64,000 nucleotides of DNA from Notospermus geniculatus (Eukaryota; Nemertea; Pilidiophora; Heteronemertea; Lineidae): contig NMRB01000034.1 in the NCBI GenBank assembly GCA_002633025.1, positions 841,756 through 905,755 on the forward strand. Reading direction: 5' to 3'. The notes beneath the pieces are model-generated. The model was not told the origin of the DNA, made no database searches, and saw only the letters and a list, made by a program, of their open reading frames with translations. Shown here in pieces: positions 54,561-64,000 of this stretch. How positions within the stretch are numbered: position 1 is the stretch's first letter; the number at the start of each line of letters is the position of its first letter. The translations under genes and the position numbers were made by a program.

Positions 54561-54599
54561 TCCCCCCCCCCAAAAAAAAAAACTTCGGGACGTTCTTAC

Positions 54600-55710
54600 G
54601 GCCCTGTCCCGCCCCGTCCAGGTGCACGCACCTTTGATCGAGGATGCTGTTTATCAAGTCACGAATTCGAATTCCGGGCTTCGAATCACGGAAATCGATG
54701 TAAATTCGAATCCATTGTTTACATAGCATATGATCAGGAATACATAAACAGGAATGTACAACTAATCATGACTGATTTTGCACTTACTAAAAAAATAAAA
54801 ATAAAATAGAACCCCACCACCGATTCCAAAAATGTTTGCACTGTCCGAAAGTTCAGATTTTTATCTACAAAATGACACCATCCCGACCTCCGAAACCCCA
54901 GGAATAAGGGTGCTAGGATCCCTAGAAGTAGGCCTATTTTAGCGCATTTGGACCCCTTTGCCATGAATCTTGTCCGATTACTCAGTTTCACTTTCGGCTT
55001 GTAGATGCCGTGTTTTATGCAAATATGATGTCGCCTTTGACCTAACTGATTCTCGGCATTTGATTGGTCAGGTGGGTTTTCTCGTTGCGGGAGATGACGT
55101 TTCCTCTTCCAGGAAGGTTGCCAGTGTAGTAGACACGTGGGAAAGTAATCGACGGTGCGTGTATAGACGTGTGCCAAAACTTTGGACGTTTGACATGTGT
55201 ACCGAGTAGGATTGAGGGCCTGGATATGGCGGGAAGTGAGTGTGTCGAGCCAGGTAGGCCTAGTGAGAGCTGGTTTTTTTTGCATCTTTGACGACAAAAT
55301 CTGCCAAGGACTGTTTGCCTCTTTCACTTATTAGGCAGTCGATAGAGAGAAATTACCCGCGTTTACAAACAAAGATCCTTACGTTTGGAAAGTTTGATGA
55401 GGAATTATCGTTGGAAATTAGTAGGGTCCGGGCCGATATTCCCGCGTCAGACACAGAAGGACCTTACACCTTGGCATCGTTGCGCATCTAGGGAGACTCC
55501 ACTCATTGAAAACTTTTGAGTCTTTATCAATCCATGAATACTATTGCCATGAATTGTGATGTCACTATTGTCAATAGGCTAACGACCTTTGTAGTGAATA
55601 AGCTAATACTGTGACTGCCCATGCCTATTGGTTGTACCTTCATAAATATGCATTGAGCATACATGACATCATGTATGCTATGTAATGGTCCCCTTGGGAT
55701 CCAAATAAAA
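54600..55710. other. Intergenic stretch, no gene seen
   Basis: Frames at 54734-55327 (minus) and 54970-55491 (plus) have no domain or splice support. Confidence 0.3.
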
Positions 55711-55717
55711 TACTTAA

Positions 55718-56360
55718 GGGGGCGGTGGTGGAAACATACAGCGCCGTTTTAGTGCGGCGGTCGAAGGTTGAACCGTCTTATTTATGAATAACCATGTATT
55801 GTTAATAAAATTAGGCGTCAAGGACAAGCTGATCATGGTTCGTTGCCAAAACCTACACTCTTTCAAAAACTTTTCTCGTCCATCAGGCATCGCACTCCAG
55901 TGGCTTCTTTTCATTTGGCAGCAGTATATTTGTGCGCAGGGCGCGACGTTGAGATTTTTTCACTATTCAACAGGATTAGGGAGATATTCTAAAAGTTCAT
56001 TTTTGACCAATTTTTGGAACAAATTACATAATTATCATTACTAAGAATTAGAATTTGCAAATTATCTCAACGTCGGCACCTGCACATATGTATTCCCCAA
56101 CATTTTGTGGTAAAACGCCAGGTCCCAGTCGCCGTGTTGCCGAGAAATCTATGACGAAAAAGTCAAATGGGGGGTCTCATTGTTTGCTTAATTAGCTGAT
56201 TAATGAAAGATGAAAGCACATCGTTTTCAATTCAGATGTGTAGAACAAGCGTAGCAATTTCATAGAAATACATGAAATCGATGCTACCTTTTTGCTTGAA
56301 GAAAATATGAATTGTTTTCAGTCGCCATTTGCAGTGCGCTTCCTTATGGCTACCGCCCCC
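55718..56360. mobile_element. TTAA element with gggggcggt ends
   Basis: TTAA at 55714-55717 and 56361-56364; ends gggggcggtggtgg and tggctaccgccccc. Only about 10-14 bp of inverted repeat. 643 bp without a credible ORF. Confidence 0.7.
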
Positions 56361-56450
56361 TTAAAATGATCAGTTTGCTGATTTTAAAAAAAAATGTCGT
56401 GCTGCAGATATCAATGAATTTGATTGTATTAACGATATTTCAAAAATTCA

Positions 56451-57527
56451 AAAGGGGCTGTTTCACTTTGAATTCATGATTGCGATTTGTGATCCTTGGG
56501 AAAACTGAAAGAGCTATGATCTTGCAATTTGGGGGGATAATTCTGTGTTTCAGACTAATTTAAATGGTACAACAATCACTAACATTTGAAGTAATTTTTT
56601 AAGACAAAAGGATTTAAAACTCTTCGTATACAAAGAAATAATTAATTGTTTTACATGATATTTGGCATATGGATTTGGGTGGCAGTATTTTTATGGTAAG
56701 ATAAAAGAAACAAGAGGAAAAATTCACGAAATGTTGATATTCCGTTTTTGAAATGCAAGAAACTCACCATGTAGTTCTTCTGTAAAGGACTGGTCTATTG
56801 ATCCTTCTGGGGTGTAAGGTAGGCCTACAATTTTCCAGCATTCATGGCAAAGAATTGCTGTCTTTGTTGTCACACCTATTGTATGAACAGTCTTACATCA
56901 GGCCAGCACCTAGCCAGCACCACAACTCCATAGGCATTGAGAATTAGAGTTACATAACTTGCCTTTCCTTGCAGAGTAGTAAGGGCAGGTTGATGACCAT
57001 TCAAAAGAATGTTTTGTTAGAAAGATTACCTCATTGAATCAGTTTGTAGTGCTTCCTATGCAAAAAACACCACCCCGTTCAGATGAATGGTTGAACCCAA
57101 GTTGCCACAAAAGTCATCCAGCCCTGTTATGTCACTGTTATGACTGTATTGACAATGGCAGTCAATAATAGGCCTAAGGGTCTTCAGAGTGTTCATGTTC
57201 TTCCAAATGAGTGATATCAAACTACTTTTGTGACTTTTTTGGTACTTTCATTGAATACAACTGGATTATTTTGCAGGTAGGTGACACATGGCTCATTCGC
57301 GAACCTATAATCCAAGTTTTTTTAGAAATATTTTGGTTCTAATATGAAACTTCAAGACTTCAAACACCCATTGTCTTAAAAAATTACTTCAAAAGTTATT
57401 GATTGTTGTACCATTGAAATTGGTCTGAAACACAGAATTTTCCCCCCAAATTGCAAGATCATAGCTCTTTCAGTTTTCCCACGGATCACAAATCGCAATC
57501 TTGAATTCAAAGTGAAACAGCCCCTTT
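56451..57527. mobile_element. Large foldback with aaaggggctgtttcacttt ends
   Basis: Left aaaggggctgtttcactttg, right caaagtgaaacagccccttt. The arms extend about 160 bp (ctgaaagagctatgatcttg, tgtttcagac and complements). 1077 bp. It ends immediately before the first recognised coding block of the P-element-like gene. Confidence 0.85.
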
Positions 57528-57549
57528 CACACAATGAGTGAAGTCTCCC

Positions 57550-57897
57550 TTTAAAAATGGAAAGGGTGCATTCTGTGTTGGGAGCAAGGTGGTCGGAGAG
57601 GAATTCGAGGCCTTCTCATTAGACGGGCGGTTACTATGGGACAACATTGAGGAGGAGCTGGACAAACTCTCAACATAATATGCTTATTGTGCGGGGGTGC
57701 CCGAAGAGGAGTACAACAGTGCCTGCCGAATTGTTCGTTTTTTACCCAAATATCTAGTCCGGGATGAGGAGAGACACCCTTGTATTCGGTCCGCGGACTG
57801 CATCAAATGGTACAAGGTTCGTTACAACGCTAGTCATGCTGAAAGGGAGCAGGTTGTTAAGGGGGAAGGGAGGTGTTCCTTTTGTTCGGAAAAGTGG
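57550..57897 (+). pseudogene. 5' coding part of the P-element-like gene, with one in-frame stop
   Basis: The plus-strand frame reads GSKVVGEEFEAFSLDGRLLW, then DNIEEELDKLST, a TAA (about 57678-57680), and the same frame continues AYCAGVPEEEYNSACRIVRF. A cysteine pair follows: DCIKWYKVRY ... CSFCSEKW. The region corresponds to the zinc-binding and coiled-coil part between a THAP domain and the RNase-H-like core in THAP9-type proteins. No THAP domain was found upstream; the foldback at 56451-57527 occupies that position. Confidence 0.6.
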
Positions 57898-58213
57898 CGC
57901 CGCGCCAGGAAGCTCGCCAAGAAGACCGCCAAATTCAGCCCCAGGAAATTGAAAACTCGGGCTTCCGCCCAGTCTCACTACCCAGTCTCCTTCTTGTCCC
58001 CAACAAGTTGGCGCACTCGATATAAAGATGTCAAAAGACTGTTTGTGAACGAATCACGTCAGGTCAAACGACTGAGGGAAAAACTTGAAGAAATGACAAT
58101 TGATCTGGAGCAGACCCAGAATGATGAACTGGGCGAGTTTGTGACCAAGATATCTGAAGACGCCTTCAGCAGAGGATCCCAACGATTCTTCCGCCATGGA
58201 TAAAAAAGAATCG
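57898..58213 (+). pseudogene. Coiled-coil exon, copy 1 of a 336-bp tandem duplication (frameshifted)
   Basis: Encodes KLAKKTAKFSPRKLKTRASA, then SYKDVKRLFVNESRQVKRLR-like coiled coil. It lacks about 25 bp relative to copy 2 after TKISED, which shifts the frame to an early stop (58201-58203). It keeps the donor-like gaatc|gtaagt end. It is nearly identical to copy 2 (58234-58610). Confidence 0.75.
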
Positions 58214-58233
58214 TAAGTATATAGAATCGTTAT

Positions 58234-61200
58234 CGCCGCGCCAGGAAGCTAGCCAAGAAGACCGCCAAATTCAGCCCTGGGAAATTGAAAACTCGGGCTT
58301 CCGCCCAGTCTCACTACCCAGTCTCTTTCTTGTCTCCAACAAGTTTGCGCACTCGATATAAAGATGTCAAAAGACTGTTTGTGAACGAATCACGTCAGGT
58401 CAAACGACTGAGGGAAAAACTTGAAGAAATGACAATTGATCTGGAGAAGACCCAGAATGGTGAACTGGCAGAGTTCGTGACCAAGATATCTGACGAAAAC
58501 TTAGAGACTGTCCTAAGTGAGGCAGCAGCAGAGGATCCCAACGATTCTTCCGCCATGGATAAAAAAGAAGCCATCAAACTTGCCTTCTTTGAGGATCAAA
58601 AAAGAAATCGTAAGTATCGTTAGCTAAATTAGGACATGTAGGATGGTGACTACAGGGCTAGGCCTAGGCCTATAGGCCTACTGAAGAAAAAAATCTTGCT
58701 CAGCAAAATATGCCCATGTAGGCCACAGGGTCAGGGCCGTATTTAAAGGGGGCGAGGGGGCAGTCCCCCCCCCCCCCCNGTTGGCATGTGACGGTGATCA
58801 AATGGCGCCAAAAGTTACCATGGTTACAATAGCATCTCCATTTTGCAGGTGAAGGCAGTCATGGAAACAGATGGAATATGGTGACATATCGAATTGGTGA
58901 GTATGTACCGGTATGTGCCATGCCACCCAGGGTCCTTGCCAATTTATTGTGGGGGGAGGGGGTCCCAGGGCTTCCGCTAGCATTAGCCACACAGAAAATT
59001 TGGGAAAATCATTGAAAATGACCACAAAATCAGCCAAAAATGACCTCTGTGGCTAAAGGAAAAAGCTGTACTTGGCGAGCCTCTTTCACATTTCCCATTA
59101 CCGTGGCTAATGAAAATTTGAGCCTAGCAAAAGCCTTGGGTCCAGTCCAAGTGTAGTAGGCCTACTGCCATGACGTATAGGAGACCTAGGGCAGACAAAA
59201 ATGAAAGTTGCTCATCTCCAAAAATCCTTTGATCCTAAAAGGAAATTTCACTTTGTTGTTTAGACTCAATTTTTTTTAGCTTATTTCAGACTGGTGTGTC
59301 AAACAGTTTTCATAATTTCCGAGTTGGTGGCACAGGCCAATCCACCATCATTCTTTTACTGGTTGCCCCTTCATAATAGGATCGAAGACTGAAAATTGGT
59401 TCAACCGCCCTGCACTAGCCTATGCCATGGACCCCCCCCCCCCCAATAGTTCAGTTTTGATTGCCTGACAATGAAATAAAAGTGCTGCAAAAATGACACT
59501 CTGAAATTCCATTTCAGCTCTTTCCATATACTCGAGGAGCCCAGCAGCATATGACAGCCTGAGAGAATGGAGTATTTTTAACCTTCCTTCAAAAAGTTCC
59601 TTGAAGCAATACACCACAGGACTACTGCAAGAGGAGGGTCCGTACTTTCAATACCTACAGGACCAAGCTGAGAAGTATTGTGCACTTCAGGATGGCTTGA
59701 AGGAGCAGGGCAAACTTGTCCCTGTGGGTGAAGGTGTCCTCATTTTAGATGAGGTAAAAGTGACTGGAAAAGTTGTTTGGAATTCCAAGAATGGCAAGAT
59801 CTCCGGCCTAGCAATGGACTTGGAAAAGTATCAATCCCTGAAGGATCTTTTCAGTGACAGTGACAGCAGCAGCACTCCATCCAGAGAAGCAGCACAGTAC
59901 TACCTCCAGTTCCTCTGGAGAGATCTGTCTTCGGAATTCGACATCATAGGTCCATATTACTCCTCAGCTACAACAATGACAGCAAAGTTTACTACCGCCT
60001 GCCTATCTGATGCTCTTCATGCATTCCAGATGTATGGATTTATGGTAAGCATAATTAATTGGGGTTGTAGACAGCCCTCCCTAAAACATGAAAACAACCT
60101 AAAAAACATGATGTACGGTACTTAAAATGGTCTGTCTACTTTCATAAATTACCCTTTCATAATGTAAATCTTCATATTGTATAATTCCAGGTAGTTAGTG
60201 TAGTATTGGATGGTGCCCCCTCCAATCTTAGCATGGTGAAACTGATGTCTGGTGCTGGTTCTGGTGCATATGGCCTGGGAGGTCTGGAGGAAGATCCACA
60301 TCGAGTTTGTCCATGGTTTATGAACCCCGAGTTTCCACAATACAAGATTTATTTTGTGATCTGCCCTACACACCAGGTAAGCACCCCCTTCTCAAGTGAA
60401 CTGCCTGGCGTGGAGATGTTTTGGATGTCTGACACTTCTGCCTGTAGCAGTTGTTGATTCATTTCATGTTATCGATCAGGACGGTCCTAATATGCAGGAG
60501 AATGTGTTTATATTGGGGAGACAAGACTTCATGGAGAAATTTTCTTTCAAAGGACAATGTTGTCCAAAAAACTTACACTTCTCAGGCTTCAAAATATTTT
60601 TGAGGTGGTCGCCTAACTACCTGCCAAAAATTAAAATGTTTTCATACATTCACGAAATCTTTCAGATGAAAAATATGGTGAATCAACTGTTTGCCAGCCA
60701 GGATAAAAAGGGGAGTGAACCTAAGCGCTTCATACTTGGTAAAGACGGGAAGTGGTTTGGCTGGAGGCAGATTCAAGATATGTGGCAGAGAGAGCAACAC
60801 AGAAGGAATACACACCAAATAAGACTTGTGCCGAAATTGGTGAAATCATACATTGACCGTGACGCATGGACGAAATTAAATGTGATGCCAGCAAAGATCA
60901 TGCAGGTAAAGGTATATTTTGACCTTGGAGGAATTATTCCTCCAAGTTTTGACACAGCCTATTATAACTTTTACCTGGCCAAGTGCCAAGAGGGTGGAAT
61001 GGAACAAAGTGAAGTCTTCACTAGTTCAGTACTCATCCTTGGGAGTTGGGCTGAATGGCTTTTGTTCAATGTTTATTTCTTGATAATAGAAGTTCTTGTT
61101 TGTCATTTTCTTGTCACCTGGTCAAGTAGAAGCCTGCCCCAAGACAGACCAGAGAAAAAGGAAGCAGTCAACTGATCTGTTACTTACTGTTTTCAGCAAG

Positions 61201-62530
61201 ATGGTGTACTGCGCGAGTTGTACAGCCATGCAAACCCCGATGATGCTGACCCACCAGCTGACCATGAAGAAATTATGGCAGTTTATGGATACTTGAATGC
61301 CTGTAACCAATTGTTCGAGTGTGGATTCTTGAAGTCTGGAGCTAATGCCAAGATCTTCAATGTTGATGACAGTGACATAATCCACAGCATTGATGAGGGT
61401 TATGGGTTCTTCAGGAATTGGATGGAAAAACTCATTGATGAATGTAAGTAGAACGTGAAAATTTTTAAAAGCAATATGCAAAGTGTCGGTGTGCGAATGA
61501 AGTTTCAATCTATGTTTTAGCCAGAAATAGGACAGGAGAACACCTCCCAATAAAGAACACTGATTCTCAGTCCAAGTGGTGACTTTTTCATCAGAAATGA
61601 CCTCTCTAATCATGACACCTCGACTAAGAACAACAATTATCAGTCCCAAGGGTGTCCTCAATAGAGAGATTCTACTGTATAGAATTTTCACTGATCAACC
61701 CAACTACCAGCACTTACATGTATCTTCTTTTTAGGCGATGACTTCAGAATAACTGCTCCAACAGAAAAGAGGTTCATATCTTGGCAGGTGAGTTCACTGA
61801 GTGGAGAATTTAGAACTGCATGCAAAATTGCATACAGGTCCTGCAGGCAATTTTGCATGCATTTTAAAATTCTCTGAGGTGTTGCAACAGAAAATGTCCC
61901 CAGTGGGTGTGTCCACTTGCAATGTTTGCATTGAATTCCCAGGGCCACCTGACTACAGTCATAACAGTGGCGTGAACAAAATGGAATTGATCACCCGATT
62001 TCCATCAATCACTCAGTAGGCCAGGACTGTCTCCCTACATGTAGAAGGACTTTTTTCATTTTCCCAGCTGTACTACATGTTTAACAAAATTTCCTGTTTC
62101 TTCCTTGCAACACCAGCAATCACATTGAATAATTGATGCAGGTGCTGACTTCCTATGGTATATCTGCAAATTCATGACATTGTAAAATGCAAGATGCAGT
62201 GTGCATGTCTCCAAATTTTCTTTCCAGACATATGATCTACTACGGGTCTGTGTTTATTCCTTCAAGGAATTCTGTCGTGATTATCTTGGTAGACACCCAG
62301 GATATTATATCACCCCACTGAAGATAAATGGCAGCGCCGTGGAAACCTTGTTTAGCCAGTACAAGTACATCGTTGGAGGCAAGCTGACATCTGTCAACTT
62401 TCCACACGCAGTTAGAACCAAAAAGCTCCAGAGAGAGGTCAAGGGTGCCGATGCGACTGGTTCTGGATACAGGAATGTTCCCCTGTATACACATGATGTT
62501 CCTCTTCGTAAGAAACAAAAGAAAGAATAG
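58234..62530 (+). CDS. P-element/THAP9-like transposase, exons reading in frame
   Basis: Manual splicing gives consistent phases: 58234-58610 (coiled coil, ends FFEDQKRN), 58849-58896 (GNRWNMVTYRI), 59518-60044 (SRSPAAYDSLREW ... GVLILDEVKVTGKVVW), 60191-60376 (VVSVVLDGAPSNLSMVKLM ... PTHQ), 60666-60905 (MKNMVNQLF ... KWFGWRQIQDMW ... LVPKLVKSYI), 61197-61443, 61735-61787, and 62228-62530 (TYDLLRVC ... NGSAVETLFSQYKYIVGG; TAG at 62528). All introns are GT-AG. The L-D-E and L-D-G-A-x-S-N blocks supply acidic residues of the RNase-H-like core. The R-W-x-x-x-x-x-R-x-x-L ... S-x-x-A-Y-x-x-L-R ... L-P-S layout is diagnostic of the P superfamily. From 58234 the frame is uninterrupted (about 640 codons). 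It may be a recently active element or a domesticated gene; no 31-bp-type terminal repeats were located. Confidence 0.85.
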
Positions 62531-62996
62531 ATGATTTCAGCCTTTACCAGATGGAGAGGTCTACATGATGTGATCATTTACTAGGGCAGTGCAATACTAG
62601 TATGCCTGCTAACAGGAGGTGTTTTCTTATTGGACCCTATGATAGGTGAGATGGGCACTCAGATTGGAGGTGAAAATGTATGTTTTCAGCTAGTAGTCAA
62701 GACCATTGGATAGGGTTCACCTCCCTTGATATTTAACCAGCATTTCTTCTTTGAGCCATTTCTAAACACACCCAAATGTCCTGTAACATGTAACATGGGG
62801 TGATCAAGTTCACACCTCGTTTTAAAGTTATTTTCAGGAAGGGATAGCCTAATTTGTAACTAGTCGATAAAGTGATCACAGCCAAAATTGTTTTATTTTC
62901 TTTTTTATTGTTAAACTTGTAAATCACATATTAATCATTGGCAATTTTGTAGGATTACCTCAAGTATTATTTGTTAATAAAATCACCGTTGATTAA

Positions 62997-63376
62997 AGCA
63001 AATGGCTCGCGGGGTTTGTTGACAGTTGATTGTTGACATGTCCCCAAATCAAGCGCCGTTTTGAGAAAAAGGCGAAAGAAGGATTTTAGTTTAATGGGAA
63101 ATGAATTAGACAGCCAAACTTCGGAGGCGTATTCTGCAAATTCTACCGCTTCGAAATCAATGTGAATGGTACAAAATGTGCATTTTGACCGACTGAATTT
63201 GAAACTGTCATTAACTCATTTTAACAAATTTTTAATGCAACCTTGTCCCCAGTGTTTACGTTCGCATATGTGCACAGGTTTTGCATATGGCTGGAGCACG
63301 GCTTTGCCTGGAGGCGAGATTCACTCTCTATGGGAGGTACCACCAAAAATGTAAACAAACCCGCGAGCCATTTGCT
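62997..63376. mobile_element. TTAA MITE with agcaaatggctcgcggg ends
   Basis: TTAA at 62993-62996 and 63377-63380; ends agcaaatggctcgcgggg-tttgtt and aacaaacccgcgagccatttgct. 380 bp. Lies between the P-like gene and the Gly/Arg-rich ORF. Confidence 0.88.
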
Positions 63377-63429
63377 TTAAGCATGTTTGTTCTTATCAGT
63401 ATTGGAAGGCACAGTAACAAGATGTAAAA

Positions 63430-63990
63430 CTGTTCAAATTTGACAGAGGCAAAACAGGGGCGTCGGAGCAGGGGGGGCTGGGGGGGGGGGTCCCTATCCT
63501 GTCTACTTTCACTAGCACAACTCTGTCCTGAAACTTGTCCACGACCACGTTTTCCACCACGTCCCTGCCCTGAAGCTTTGCTATTGCCAGCACCATGTCT
63601 ACCACGTTTTCCACCATGTTCTTCCCCTTGTTCCCCATGACTAATGGAACTCTTTCCCTGCCCTGAAGCTCCAGTACTGGCAGCACCACCTTTTCGGCCA
63701 CGTTTTCCACCACGTCCTCCTTGTGCACTCTTTTTTGATGTTAGCACTAATAACGTGTCTCTCAGTCCTGCAGCACCCTTGCTGCGTTTGCCTGATTGTT
63801 CAGCACCACGATCTGCTTCCCCTTTTATGAAACCACCAATCCTTGCATTGGTGTACTTCCTGATGAATGTTTTGGTGAAGTCATTGACGACTTCATCCGG
63901 AATTACACATTCGACATCACCACTAACATGACTGCGGCTGCTCATTTGCAAAGTTCTGGCTCGTGTCAACGATGAACACATGGAATTCAA
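63430..63990 (-). CDS. Gly/Arg/Lys-rich ORF with a conserved-looking N-terminal part (partial)
   Basis: The minus-strand frame enters from the window edge. An ordinary segment (DVECVIPDEVVNDFTKTFIR, then KYTNARIGGFIKGEADRG) leads to low-complexity repeats of the form G-K-R-G-R-G/K and ASGQG-K. The DNA shows imperfect units of about 60-100 bp (ccacgttttccaccacgtcc, ctgccctgaagct). The basic repeats suggest nucleic-acid binding (inference). The 5' end lies outside the window and the 3' end is followed by poly-G/C at about 63470-63491. A gene or an element ORF; family not recognised. Confidence 0.45.
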
Positions 63991-64000
63991 CTGCTGGTCG

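Noticed and set aside
54180-54729. ORFs on both strands in GC-rich DNA
   Set aside because: Stop-poor because of a GC-rich tandem repeat; no domain or splice support.
61122-61691. 189-codon minus-strand ORF
   Set aside because: Overlaps an exon and intron of the P-like transposase on the plus strand, which has splice signals and family motifs.
63440-63931. Plus-strand Pro/Ser-rich ORFs
   Set aside because: Antisense of the Gly/Arg/Lys-rich minus-strand ORF.
1-64000. CRISPR arrays, bacterial operons, phage or bacterial contamination
   Set aside because: No regularly spaced repeats with unique spacers. Coding is intron-split with eukaryotic domains; repeats are animal-type transposons.

Overview
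This window is intron-rich, repeat-dense nuclear DNA from an animal, most likely a marine invertebrate deuterostome (echinoderm, hemichordate or amphioxus type). The evidence is canonical GT-AG introns, two rhodopsin-class GPCR fragments, a PAN/apple-like exon, a hyaluronan-type Link-domain exon, P-element, Merlin, DIRS, Gypsy and LINE remnants, and frequent words such as taggcct and acatgta. The species cannot be fixed from sequence alone. The assembly has a run of Ns (about 40324-40612) and single Ns, three of them beside poly-C tracts.

Layout. 0.4-1.8 kb: decayed DIRS-like retrotransposon (minus strand). 2.2-7.6 kb: two tandem, diverged paralogues of an unrecognised gene (minus strand), each split inside its coding exon by a different foldback element, preceded by a PAN-like exon. 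7.8-20 kb: almost entirely foldback/MITE elements, SINE-like repeats and tandem arrays, plus a GPCR 5' fragment at 19.2-19.6 kb. 21.4-25.4 kb: a multi-exon minus-strand gene of a SAMD3-like uncharacterised family, then a broken Merlin transposase. 26.8-27.4 kb: a second GPCR 5' portion, ending at an N/poly-C tract. 27.9-38.8 kb: TTAA elements and a roughly 3-kb duplicated block (30.6-33.2 and 33.9-36.8 kb) whose two copies serve as filled and empty sites for a LINE-tail and a piggyBac-like insertion. 38.9-40.1 kb: an exon of a charged, zinc-finger-like protein split by a TTAA MITE. 41.7-43.1 kb: LINE tail abutting a Gypsy integrase. 43.1-47.4 kb: decayed minus-strand coding sequence of an unrecognised family, with a three-deep nested foldback insertion. 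48.7-57.5 kb: further foldbacks, a Link-domain exon and GC-rich repeats. 57.5-62.5 kb: a P-element/THAP9-like transposase gene whose last seven exons read through cleanly when spliced. 63.4-64 kb: Gly/Arg/Lys-rich ORF running off the edge.

The main result is not a new protein system but a readable history of non-autonomous transposition. At least five foldbacks have precise 9-bp target-site duplications (Mutator-like), six elements use TTAA, two share a 5-bp duplication, and several have a matching empty site elsewhere in the window. Four insertions lie in protein-coding exons, and in each case the bases flanking the element rejoin in frame when the element and one duplicate are ignored.
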